Positions 41,482 through 49,216 of a stretch of 64,000 nucleotides of DNA are shown here, in pieces. Made by a program: the position numbers and the translations under genes. A model generated the notes under the pieces. That model made no database searches. It was not told the origin of the DNA and saw only the letters and a list, made by a program, of their open reading frames with translations. Where the stretch lies: positions 2,891,001 through 2,955,000 of the forward strand of contig NZ_JBGGGT010000002.1 of NCBI RefSeq assembly GCF_041276405.1. The letters are read 5' to 3'. The DNA is from Microvirga sp. TS319 (lineage in GTDB: Bacteria; Pseudomonadota; Alphaproteobacteria; Rhizobiales; Beijerinckiaceae). Position 1 is the first letter of the stretch. Each line of letters starts with the position of its first letter.

Positions 41482-42651
41482 CTATTCCGCCAGAATGACC
41501 GCCGCCGCCGGCGCGAACGTGACATAGACCTGCTCGTCCCAGTCGATGGGGTTCTCCACGAATCGGGAGACGTTCGCGCAGGAGACGCGCAGGATTTCGC
41601 CGGTCGCGAGGCGGATCCGGTAGACAGTCCAGTCGCCGAGATAGCCGATATCCCAGATTTCGCCGGTGAGCACGTTCACGGCCTCGGGGCCCGGCTTCTC
41701 GCGCCGGACGGTCATTTTCTCGGGCCGCACCGCGATGGCGACCGCCTGACCGGAATGCAGCACCTCGTCGGGATCGTCGATGGTCAGCGGCATGTCCGCG
41801 GAAGGCGATTTCACGTGCCAGAGGCCGTTCTCCTGTCCCTGCACATGGCCTTCCAGGATGTTCACGTCGCCGACGAATTCCGCGATGAAGCGCGTCTTGG
41901 GCTGCTCGTAGATCTCGCCCGGCGTCGCCACCTGAACGATGCGGCCGTGATCCATGACCGCGATGCGGTCGGCCATGGTCATCGCCTCCTCCTGGTCGTG
42001 CGTCACTACCACGAAGGTCATGCCGAGCTCGTGCTGGATGTCCATCAGCTCGAACTGCGTCTCCTCGCGAAGCTTCTTGTCGAGAGCGCCGAGCGGCTCG
42101 TCGAGCAGGAGAACCTTCGGCCGTTTCGCGAGCGCGCGGGCGAGCGCGACGCGCTGACGCTGGCCGCCGGACAGCTGGCTCGGGTAGCGCCTGGCGAGCT
42201 TCTCCAGCTGCACGAGGCGCAGCATCTCGCCGACCCGGTCGGAGATCTCGGATTTGGACAATCCGTCCTGCTTCAGACCGAAGGCGATGTTCTTCTCCAC
42301 GCTCATGTGGGGAAAGAGCGCATAGGACTGGAACATCATGTTCACGGGACGGCGATAGGGAGGCACGCCTTCCAGGCTCTGACCCGCCAGGGTGATGAGG
42401 CCCTCGGTCGGGAACTCGAAACCGGCGAGCATTCGCATCAGGGTCGTCTTGCCGCAGCCCGAGGGGCCGAGCAGACAGAAGAATTCGCCTTCGAAGATGT
42501 CCAGCGTCAGGTGATCCACCGCCACGGCGTCGCCGAAGCGCTTCGTCACGTTCTCGAAGCGGATCAGCGGCTTGGCATCGGGATCGGCCCAGGGAGCGAA
42601 GGTGCGGCGCACGGCGCCGACGGAAGCGGATTGGCGGACTGGAGGAGGCAA
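41482..42651 (-). CDS. potG: polyamine ABC transporter ATPase PotG
   Basis: PotG is the ATPase of the polyamine importer. The 389-residue protein has Walker A GPSGCGKT near residue 62, the signature QLSGGQRQRVALARAL, Walker B VLLLDEPLGALD and the H-loop VVVTHDQEEAM. A C-terminal TOBE-like region (about 300-385) is typical of PotA/PotG. The only start that keeps the N-terminal strand is TTG at the operon's 5' end; there is no good ribosome site, so it may begin later. It diverges from marR over 226 bp. Confidence 0.92.
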   Translation of the reverse strand: MPPPVRQSASVGAVRRTFAPWADPDAKPLIRFENVTKRFGDAVAVDHLTLDIFEGEFFCLLGPSGCGKTTLMRMLAGFEFPTEGLITLAGQSLEGVPPYRRPVNMMFQSYALFPHMSVEKNIAFGLKQDGLSKSEISDRVGEMLRLVQLEKLARRYPSQLSGGQRQRVALARALAKRPKVLLLDEPLGALDKKLREETQFELMDIQHELGMTFVVVTHDQEEAMTMADRIAVMDHGRIVQVATPGEIYEQPKTRFIAEFVGDVNILEGHVQGQENGLWHVKSPSADMPLTIDDPDEVLHSGQAVAIAVRPEKMTVRREKPGPEAVNVLTGEIWDIGYLGDWTVYRIRLATGEILRVSCANVSRFVENPIDWDEQVYVTFAPAAAVILAE

Positions 42652-42821
42652 GATGTTTGTACTTCGGCCTTTGGTTGGAAAGATCCGCGCAAGCTATGAC
42701 GTTCGGCGCGCAAGAACAACAACTTAAACACCGGATTTCCACCACTCGGACCCGCGCCGGGCGGTGTACGGGCAACCGCAACGCCGCAGCCGGGAGCTTG
42801 AAATCGAACCGAGATAAGTTT

Positions 42822-42850
42822 ATAGAGTGCGCATATTATTAGCACCCTAT
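42822..42850. promoter_or_regulatory. candidate MarR operator
   Basis: ATAG-a-GTGC is mirrored by GCAC-c-CTAT over an 11-base AT-rich centre. It lies 28 bp before the marR start and 171 bp from potG, in an AT-rich promoter-like stretch. Autoregulation by the MarR protein is likely, by analogy with other MarR-controlled efflux operons. Confidence 0.45.
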
Positions 42851-42877
42851 CAATATGCCCCCTAACGAAGCGCAACC

Positions 42878-43306
42878 ATGACGGCGAAGACGACGTTCTC
42901 AGAGGAACTGTGGAAGGTCAGCCGGAAGATGCGGACCCTGTTCGACGCCCGGGTCCGCGCCGAGGGACTGACCCTGCCCCGTGCCCGCACGCTGATGTTC
43001 CTCGGCAAAAAAGACTGCATGACCCAGACGGAGCTTGCGGATGCACTGGAGATCGAGGGACCGACCCTTGTTCCCCTTCTCGACGGGCTGGAAAAGCAAG
43101 GCCTCATCGAGCGTCAGCCCGTCGATGGAGACCGGCGGGCAAAGCAGATCGCCCTGACCCCGACGGGCCAGGAGCAGGCCGCTCACGTCAACGGTCTCGT
43201 CAGAGACTTCCGCTGCGACATCCTGAAGGATGTCAGCGATGCCGACCTGAAGGCCGCCATCCGCGTGTTCCACGCCATGTCGCGGAACATCGAAGCCGCG
43301 AGCTGA
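42878..43306 (+). CDS. MarR family transcriptional regulator
   Basis: The 142-residue winged-helix protein has the MarR DNA-binding core TLMFLGKKDCMTQTELADALEIEGPTLVPLLDGLEKQGLIERQPVDGDRRAKQIALTPTG, with the wing DGDRR near residue 90. It is followed 16 bp later by an MFS exporter and its HlyD partner. The likely role is repression of this efflux operon, lifted by a drug-like ligand. An AT-rich dyad lies just upstream. Confidence 0.9.
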   Translation: MTAKTTFSEELWKVSRKMRTLFDARVRAEGLTLPRARTLMFLGKKDCMTQTELADALEIEGPTLVPLLDGLEKQGLIERQPVDGDRRAKQIALTPTGQEQAAHVNGLVRDFRCDILKDVSDADLKAAIRVFHAMSRNIEAAS

Positions 43307-43322
43307 TGGTGGTGCATCTCCC

Positions 43323-45029
43323 ATGACAGCGGTTCCCAGCAATCGCAGGTTCGGTCCTTCGCTGCCTGACACCGAAGACTCCGAGACCGTGCCCCCGCCG
43401 GAGCCTGCCGAGCGTCAGGAGCCGCAGGCGCCGCCCACCCCTCCGGCGGCACCTGCTCCCATGCCGGCGTATCGGGCAGCCCTCTACTTCATCACGTCGG
43501 TGCTCCTGTCCCTGACACAGGGCCTGGGAATGAACCTGATCACGGCCAACCTGCCTCAGATCCAGGGCAGCCTCGGCGCGACGACGAACGAATCCATGTG
43601 GCTGGTCGCGGCGTATCTGGCGCCGAATGTCAGCCTCTCCGTCATCCTCATCAAGGTGCGCAACCAGTACGGACTGCGCCGGTTCGCCGAGCTCGGCATC
43701 CTGGGCTTCGTGCTCGTGGCCGCGATGCATCTTTTCGTCAGCGACATGCAATCGGCGCTGATCGTCCGCTTCTTCAGCGGCATCGTCGCCTCCCCGATGT
43801 CGTCGCTCGCCTTCTTCTACATGCTGGAGCCCCTGCCCCAGGCGAAGAAGCTCGGCCTCGGCCTCAGCCTCGCGCTGACGAACACGACACTCGGCGCGCC
43901 CATCGCGCGCCTGGTCGCACCGGGCCTGCTGGAAATCGGCCAGTGGCACGGTCTCTATCTGCTGGAGGCCGGACTGGCCATGATGGCCTTCGCCGGCGTG
44001 TATACGCTGCCGCTGACGGCTCCTCCCCGCGCCAAGGTGCTGCATTGGCTCGACTTCGTCAGCTATATCTTCCTGGCCATCGGATTCGGCCTGACGGCCA
44101 TGGGCCTGACGGTCGGGCGATTCTACTGGTGGTTCGAAGCTCCCTGGCTCGGCGCCATGTTCGCCTGCGCGATCGCGGCCCTGACCGTTGCCGTTCTCAT
44201 CGAACTCAACCGGGAAAGCCCGTTCCTCGACATCCGCTGGCTCACCAGCAAGCAGACGCTCCACCTCGCGGGGGTGCTTCTGCTGTTCCGGTTTGCCCTG
44301 TCGGAGCAGACCAGCGGCGCCTACGCTTTCTTCCAGGCCCTGGGCCTGCAGAACGAGCAGCTCGGCACCCTCGCCTGGGTCATCCTGGCCGGCGGCATGG
44401 CCGGCGGCGTTGCCTGCGCGGCATTCCTCAAGCCGGGGCGCGAACCCCTGCTCCACATGCTCGCCCTCTGCTTCCTGACGATCGGCGCCTACATGGACAG
44501 CCAGGCCACCAATCTGACCCGGCCCGAGGAGATGTATGTCAGCCAGGCGCTCATCGCGGCCGCAGGCACGCTCTTCCTTCCGCCCGCCATGGCGGCCGGC
44601 ATGGTGTCGGCGCTGCAGAAAGGGCCGAACTACATCCTCAGCTTCATCGTGGTGTTTCTGGCGACCCAAAGCCTCGGCGGCGCGCTTGGTTCGGCGGCGC
44701 TCGGTACCTTCGTCACCTGGCGCGAGAAGTTCCACTCCGCGGCCCTGGTCGAGCACATCACGCTGACCAATCCCGTCGTCGCCCAGCGCATCAGCCAGCT
44801 GTCCGGAGCCTATGGCCGCGTCCTGACGGACAAGTCGCTTCTGAACGCGGAAGGCTTGGCGCTGCTGAGCCAGCAGGCGACGAAGGAGGCCTATGTCCTG
44901 GCCTATAACGATGTCTTCCTGGTGATTTCCGTCCTGTCCGGCGTCGCCCTGGCGATCCTGGCGATACACCTTGCGATCCTCTCCATCGGCAGGCGGCTTT
45001 CTCCTGCTCCTCAACCCTCTGCCGGCTAA
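43323..45029 (+). CDS. MFS drug exporter of the DHA2 (EmrB/QacA-like) family
   Basis: The 568-residue inner-membrane protein has a proline-rich cytosolic N-terminus (about 55 residues) and fourteen hydrophobic segments. ITANLPQIQGSLGATTNESMWLVAAYLAPN is the DHA2-type motif of the first helices, and GSAALGTFVTWREKFHSAALVEHIT is the C-terminal periplasmic loop seen in EmrB relatives. It acts with the downstream HlyD-type adaptor. Unlike the other pair in this window, here the exporter gene precedes the adaptor gene. The TolC-type outer component is not encoded here. Confidence 0.87.
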   Translation: MTAVPSNRRFGPSLPDTEDSETVPPPEPAERQEPQAPPTPPAAPAPMPAYRAALYFITSVLLSLTQGLGMNLITANLPQIQGSLGATTNESMWLVAAYLAPNVSLSVILIKVRNQYGLRRFAELGILGFVLVAAMHLFVSDMQSALIVRFFSGIVASPMSSLAFFYMLEPLPQAKKLGLGLSLALTNTTLGAPIARLVAPGLLEIGQWHGLYLLEAGLAMMAFAGVYTLPLTAPPRAKVLHWLDFVSYIFLAIGFGLTAMGLTVGRFYWWFEAPWLGAMFACAIAALTVAVLIELNRESPFLDIRWLTSKQTLHLAGVLLLFRFALSEQTSGAYAFFQALGLQNEQLGTLAWVILAGGMAGGVACAAFLKPGREPLLHMLALCFLTIGAYMDSQATNLTRPEEMYVSQALIAAAGTLFLPPAMAAGMVSALQKGPNYILSFIVVFLATQSLGGALGSAALGTFVTWREKFHSAALVEHITLTNPVVAQRISQLSGAYGRVLTDKSLLNAEGLALLSQQATKEAYVLAYNDVFLVISVLSGVALAILAIHLAILSIGRRLSPAPQPSAG

Positions 45030-45050
45030 CAGCCGTCCCGATTGACACCG

Positions 45051-46157
45051 ATGCTCAAACTGTTTCGATCCGCCGCTTCCATTGCCGCCCTGATCCTTGG
45101 CATCGCCGGGGTCTTTCTGGTTCTCTATGCGTGGCGCCTTCCACCCTTCACGGGCACGGTGCAGACCACCGACAACGCCTATGTGCGCGGGCAGGTCACG
45201 ATCATCAGCCCCCAGCTTGCGGGTTATCTCGCCGAGGTGGCCGTGCAGGATTTCCAGCATGTGAAAGCCGGACAGGTGCTGGTGAAGATCGACGACCGGA
45301 TCTTCGAGCAGAAGCTGCAGCAGGCGAAAGCGACGCTCGCCAGCCAGCAGGCGGCGCTCGCCAATTCGGAGCAGAAGCGCCGGTCGGACGAAGCCCGCAT
45401 CGCTTCGAGCAAAGCGCAGGTCGACAGCGCGAAGGCCGCCCTGACGGCGGCGGAAGCGAACTGGAAGCGCATCGAGCCGCTTTTGGAGCGCGGCGTGACC
45501 ACCCAGAGCCAGGCCGATCAGGCGCGCGCCTCTCTCGATCAGGCGACGGCGGCCCTGCATCAGGCCGATGCGGCCGAGGAGGTGGCGCGCCAGGACCTGA
45601 CCTCGACCCTCGTCAACCGTCAGTCGCTCGAAGCGGCGGTCCAGAGCGCGGAGGCCGCGGTTCATCTGGCCGAGATCGATCTTCAGAACACCCGCATCGT
45701 CGCTCCGCAGGACGGCCGTCTCGGCGAAGTCGGCGCGCGCGTGGGCCAATACGTGGCGGCAGGCACGCAGCTCATGGCCCTCGTGCCGGAGAAGGTCTGG
45801 GTCATCGCCAATTTTAAGGAAACGCAGCTTGCCGGAATGAAGGTCGGCCAGCCCGTCACTTTCACGGTGGATGCCCTCCAGCATGCCGAGCTCACCGGCC
45901 ATATCGAGCGCTTCTCGCCGGCGGCCGGCTCGGAATTCAGCGTGCTCAGGGCCGACAACGCCACCGGCAACTTCACGAAGGTGGCCCAGCGCGTACCGGT
46001 TCGCATCGCCATCGATCCGAACCAGCCTCTCGCCGAGCGCCTCGCGCCCGGCATGTCGGTGATCGTGAGTGCCGACACCTCGACCGCAGCCTCCGATGTG
46101 CCCGCGACCGGGACGGCTCCGGGAGCCACGCCGCCGGCCCAGGTTTCGGAACAGTAA
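45051..46157 (+). CDS. HlyD/EmrA family efflux adaptor
   Basis: The 368-residue periplasmic adaptor has one N-terminal membrane anchor (about residues 10-28), a lipoyl-like domain with TTDNAYVRGQVTIISPQLAGYLAEVAVQDFQHVKAGQVLVKID, a long coiled-coil hairpin rich in Ala, Gln and Glu (about 80-190), and a beta-barrel domain with VWVIANFKETQLAGMKVGQPV. It should connect the exporter to an outer membrane channel. The start is the ATG of MLKLFRSA; a TTG three codons earlier is less likely. It ends the operon with marR and the exporter. Confidence 0.88.
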   Translation: MLKLFRSAASIAALILGIAGVFLVLYAWRLPPFTGTVQTTDNAYVRGQVTIISPQLAGYLAEVAVQDFQHVKAGQVLVKIDDRIFEQKLQQAKATLASQQAALANSEQKRRSDEARIASSKAQVDSAKAALTAAEANWKRIEPLLERGVTTQSQADQARASLDQATAALHQADAAEEVARQDLTSTLVNRQSLEAAVQSAEAAVHLAEIDLQNTRIVAPQDGRLGEVGARVGQYVAAGTQLMALVPEKVWVIANFKETQLAGMKVGQPVTFTVDALQHAELTGHIERFSPAAGSEFSVLRADNATGNFTKVAQRVPVRIAIDPNQPLAERLAPGMSVIVSADTSTAASDVPATGTAPGATPPAQVSEQ

Positions 46158-46293
46158 GGGCGGTTCACAAGGGCGAATCGCCACGCAAGAGGTCAGGACG
46201 CCGGGCCGAGTTTTTGACTCCTTTCAAGGCGATCGCCCGGGAACAACCCTTTGCCTGCATCGTTCCGGGATCATCGGCGGAAGGAGTTTCCAG

Positions 46294-46443
46294 ATGCCCG
46301 GCAACCCCGACACCAGGCGCGACCCGATCGCCGGCGGCGATCCGGCTCGAAAGGCCGCGCAACGGGGCGACGTCTCGAAGGGATCACAGGGTCCAGCGCC
46401 CTCCGCCGAAAAGCAGAACTCCAACTCCAGCGCCACACCTTAA
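46294..46443 (+). CDS. hypothetical 49-residue hydrophilic protein
   Basis: The ATG follows GGAAGGAG with near-ideal spacing, and the frame runs 49 residues: MPGNPDTRRDPIAGGDPARK then a Gln/Ser/Asn-rich tail. It has no domain or signal peptide and looks intrinsically disordered. The good ribosome site and the GC pattern support translation. No function can be assigned. It lies 66 bp upstream of the DUF2267 gene in the same direction. Confidence 0.55.
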   Translation: MPGNPDTRRDPIAGGDPARKAAQRGDVSKGSQGPAPSAEKQNSNSSATP

Positions 46444-46509
46444 GTCCAGCGCGGGTTGACGCCGGCGGGCGCCGGGACCCGTCGGCGATTGGGACGATGG
46501 AGGTTCGCC

Positions 46510-47004
46510 ATGAGCGCGACTGGTCTCGAAGTCTTCGACAAAACCCTTCACACGACGAATTCCTGGCTCAAGGAAATCATGAAGGCGCTCGGCACGGACC
46601 GGCATGTCGCCTGGCATGTCCTGGGCTCCGTTCTGCGGGCGCTCCGCGACCGGGTTCCCTTGGAGCTTACGGCCCATCTCGGCGCGGAATTGCCGCTTCT
46701 CGTGCGTGGGCTGCTCTATGACCGGTGGCATCCGGCTTCTTCGCCGGAGCATTACCGGTCGCTCGACGAGTTTCTCCAGCGCGTCGGGGAAGACCTGCGC
46801 TCCACCCGCCCGGTCGATCCGGAAGACGCGTGCCGCGCCGTCTTCGCCGTCCTGACGCGGCATCTTCCCGAGGGACAGGTGGAAAAGGTGCGGCATGCCC
46901 TGCCGGAGGACGTTCGCGCCATCTGGCCCACGAAAGCAGCGCTCGGCGACCGAACCCGCGTCGAGATCGAAATCGACGAGGCACGCCTTTCGCGCGAAGC
47001 GTAG
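46510..47004 (+). CDS. DUF2267 family protein
   Basis: DUF2267 proteins are small soluble proteins of unknown function, often near stress or membrane genes. This 164-residue protein carries the family segments VFDKTLHTTNSWLKEIMKALG at the N-terminus, AWHVLGSVLRALRDRVPLELTAHLGAELPLLVRGLLYDRW in the centre, and AVLTRHLPEGQVEKVRHALPEDVRAIWP later. The ATG follows GGAGG by six bases. It follows the 49-residue protein gene. Confidence 0.82.
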   Translation: MSATGLEVFDKTLHTTNSWLKEIMKALGTDRHVAWHVLGSVLRALRDRVPLELTAHLGAELPLLVRGLLYDRWHPASSPEHYRSLDEFLQRVGEDLRSTRPVDPEDACRAVFAVLTRHLPEGQVEKVRHALPEDVRAIWPTKAALGDRTRVEIEIDEARLSREA

Positions 47005-47031
47005 GCCACGAATGCGATCGTGGAGAGTGCC

Positions 47032-47610
47032 ATGAAGCCTGGCACGGAACAGAGGCCCGATGTCGCAAGCGGCACGGACAGGGCCAAGCCCGGAGAGGGC
47101 CGCCCGCCTCGGCTGGAAACCGATCGGCAGGCGGAATGGACTGTCGAGGACAGCGGCCACTTCGTCCTTCGCCTCGACCGGACGACCGGCGAGTGGTCCG
47201 GGGAACAAAGGAGGCTCGATGGCGGGGGGAGCACCAATCCGCTGTCCCCGCATGAGGTTTCCCTCATGGCGCGCCCACAATCTCCGGTTCAGGGATGGCA
47301 CGCGGGCCGGATGACGGACGCAAACCAAGCTCATGAGGCCGGAGCAGCGTGCCGTCGAGGAGAGCCTTTACAGGCAATGGATCAGGCTGAAAAAAAGCCC
47401 GGCTCAAAGGCCGGGCTGGAGTTTTGGAGGTTCGACTGGAGCATCGGCGTGAAATCGAACTCACGTCGGACGCTTCAATATTCTGGTTGTGAGCATCTTT
47501 TCACGCAAAACCGGTTCCCACTTTTGCGCTCCGAACGATGCACCATCGAAGGAGTGGAGCATCGAATTGGATCCCAAAAGTGCGTCCGCTTCCCGCGTCC
47601 GATGCTCTAG
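47032..47610 (+). CDS. doubtful reading frame after the DUF2267 gene
   Basis: A frame begins with an ATG preceded by GGAGAG and runs 192 codons. Only about its first 60 residues (MKPGTEQRPDVASGT then ETDRQAEWTVEDSGHFVLRLDRTTGEWSG) look protein-like. Its remainder reads through a terminator and a repeat, so the C-terminus cannot be natural. It may be the start of a decayed gene that was truncated by the repeat insertion. I list it because it otherwise leaves 600 bp without a gene. Confidence 0.2.
   Translation: MKPGTEQRPDVASGTDRAKPGEGRPPRLETDRQAEWTVEDSGHFVLRLDRTTGEWSGEQRRLDGGGSTNPLSPHEVSLMARPQSPVQGWHAGRMTDANQAHEAGAACRRGEPLQAMDQAEKKPGSKAGLEFWRFDWSIGVKSNSRRTLQYSGCEHLFTQNRFPLLRSERCTIEGVEHRIGSQKCVRFPRPML
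47390..47417 (-). terminator. intrinsic terminator of the emrAB operon
   Basis: On the minus strand AGCCCGGC pairs with GCCGGGCT over a six-base loop and is followed by seven T residues. It lies about 190 bp after the emrB stop, with a repeat in between. Confidence 0.85.
47439..47610. repeat. palindromic repeat cluster 15
   Basis: GCATCGGCGTGAAATCGAAC arm, then GAGCATC...TTCACGCAAAACCGG...CGAACGATGCACC and GAGCATCGAATTGG...GTCCGATGCTCTAG. Its CTAG end is the stop codon of emrB. The whole cluster lies inside the emrAB 3' untranslated region, before the terminator. Confidence 0.88.
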
Positions 47611-49199
47611 TGCCCTCCGCCCCCCGAGGCGGCCGCGCGCGGCTTCTTGATGAAGGGCAAGGCAAGGATCAGGCCCAGGAACAGCACCGTCAGCAGCAGG
47701 AACACATCCGCGAAGGACATGACCATCGCCTCGCGCCGGACCATGTTGGACAGGCTCTTGATCGCCGCCATGCCGGCATCGGCACCGAGGGACTGGTACT
47801 TCAGGGTCATGGCGTTCATCGTCTCGACCGCCGTCGAGCGGCCCCAGTTCACGTTCTCGCGCAGCCGCTGGAGATGCAGGTCCAGGCGGTTGTTGAGAAC
47901 CGTGTTGATGAGCGCGAGACCGACCGCGCCACCCAGATTGCGGGTGAGATTGTAGAGGCCCGATGCATTCTTGATGCGCTCCGGCGGCAGCGTGCCGAGG
48001 GCGATGTTGTTGATGGGCACCATGCAGATCATGAGGCCCACGCCCCGGAAGATCTGGGGCACGAACAGCTCCCAGAAATCCCAGTCCTTGGTGAGCCCGC
48101 TCATCATCCACGTCCCGAAGGCGAAGGCCGCAAAGCCGATGCCCATCATGACGCGGGGATCCATCTTGCGCGACAGGATGCCCGCGACCGGCGCCATGAA
48201 GAACATGGTCGCGCCCGACACGAACATGGTCTCGCCGATCTGCAGGGAGGAATAGCCGCGCACGCGACCGAGATAGACCGGGTAGAGATAGGTCAAGCCA
48301 TAGAGGCCGATGCCCATGACGAAGCTGAAGGAGGAACCCGCCAGGAAGTTTCGGTCGGCGAAGGCGCGCAGATCCACGATCGGCTGCTTGGCCGTGAACG
48401 CCCGATAGAAGAAGCCCACCGCGCCGACGACGCACACGATGGTGAGGACGAGGACCAGCTCGTCCTGGAACCAGTCGTTGGTCGGGCCTTCCTCCAGTAC
48501 GTATTCGAGGCTGCCGAGGAACGCCGCCATGAAGCCGAGGCCCGCCCAGTCGAAGCTCTTGAAGAGATCGAGATTGGGCTCGTCGAAATCGACCAGGATG
48601 AAGGTGGAGATCGTGACCAGGATGCCGGGCACGATGTTCACGAGGAACAGCCAATGCCACGAGAACAGGTCCGTCAGATAGCCGCCCAGGGTCGGGCCGA
48701 TGGTGGGCGCGAGCGTCGCCACGAGGCCGATGATCGGCGAGATCACGGGCCGCTTCTCCGGCGGGAAGACCGTGAACGCCGAGGCGAACACGGTCGGGAT
48801 CATGCCGCCGCCGATGAAGCCCTGCAGCGCACGGTAGACGATCATCTGGTCGATGTTGCTGGCAGTCGCGCACAGGAAGCTCATGAGCGTGAAACCGCCC
48901 GCCGAGATGACGAACATCCAGCGCGTGGAGAGCACCCGTGAGAGCGTGCCCGAGAGCGGGATCATGATCACTTCGGCGATCAGATAGCTCGTCTGGACCC
49001 AGGAGATTTCGTCGGAGGATGCGGAGAGACCCGCCTGGATCTCGGACAGCGATGCCGAGACGATCTGGATGTCCAGGATCGCCATGAACATGCCGAAGAC
49101 CATGCAGAAGAATGCAAAGGTCCTGCGCGCGCTCACGGGCGCAGGCTTTGCGGCCGGGATGCCCGGCTTCATGGTCGTGACGGCGGCGGAAGCGGCCAT
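47607..49199 (-). CDS. emrB: MFS drug exporter EmrB (DHA2 family)
   Basis: The 530-residue protein is a fourteen-helix H+/drug antiporter. Motifs LDIQIVSASLSEIQAGLSASSDEISWVQTSYLIAE and GGMIPTVFASAFTVFPPEKRP are those of EmrB proteins, and VGLALINTVLNNRLDLHLQRL lies near the last periplasmic loop. It is 17 bp after emrA on the same strand. Together they export hydrophobic drugs or bile-salt-like compounds. The TAG stop is provided by the repeat's CTAG. Confidence 0.93.
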   Translation of the reverse strand: MAASAAVTTMKPGIPAAKPAPVSARRTFAFFCMVFGMFMAILDIQIVSASLSEIQAGLSASSDEISWVQTSYLIAEVIMIPLSGTLSRVLSTRWMFVISAGGFTLMSFLCATASNIDQMIVYRALQGFIGGGMIPTVFASAFTVFPPEKRPVISPIIGLVATLAPTIGPTLGGYLTDLFSWHWLFLVNIVPGILVTISTFILVDFDEPNLDLFKSFDWAGLGFMAAFLGSLEYVLEEGPTNDWFQDELVLVLTIVCVVGAVGFFYRAFTAKQPIVDLRAFADRNFLAGSSFSFVMGIGLYGLTYLYPVYLGRVRGYSSLQIGETMFVSGATMFFMAPVAGILSRKMDPRVMMGIGFAAFAFGTWMMSGLTKDWDFWELFVPQIFRGVGLMICMVPINNIALGTLPPERIKNASGLYNLTRNLGGAVGLALINTVLNNRLDLHLQRLRENVNWGRSTAVETMNAMTLKYQSLGADAGMAAIKSLSNMVRREAMVMSFADVFLLLTVLFLGLILALPFIKKPRAAASGGGGH

Positions 49200-49216
49200 G
49201 TCGGCTTGCTCTGATC

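Noticed and set aside
43233..46184. 983-codon minus-strand frame
   Set aside because: It is antisense to the MFS-HlyD operon and shows shadow-like composition (Gly, Arg, Glu, His, Gln).
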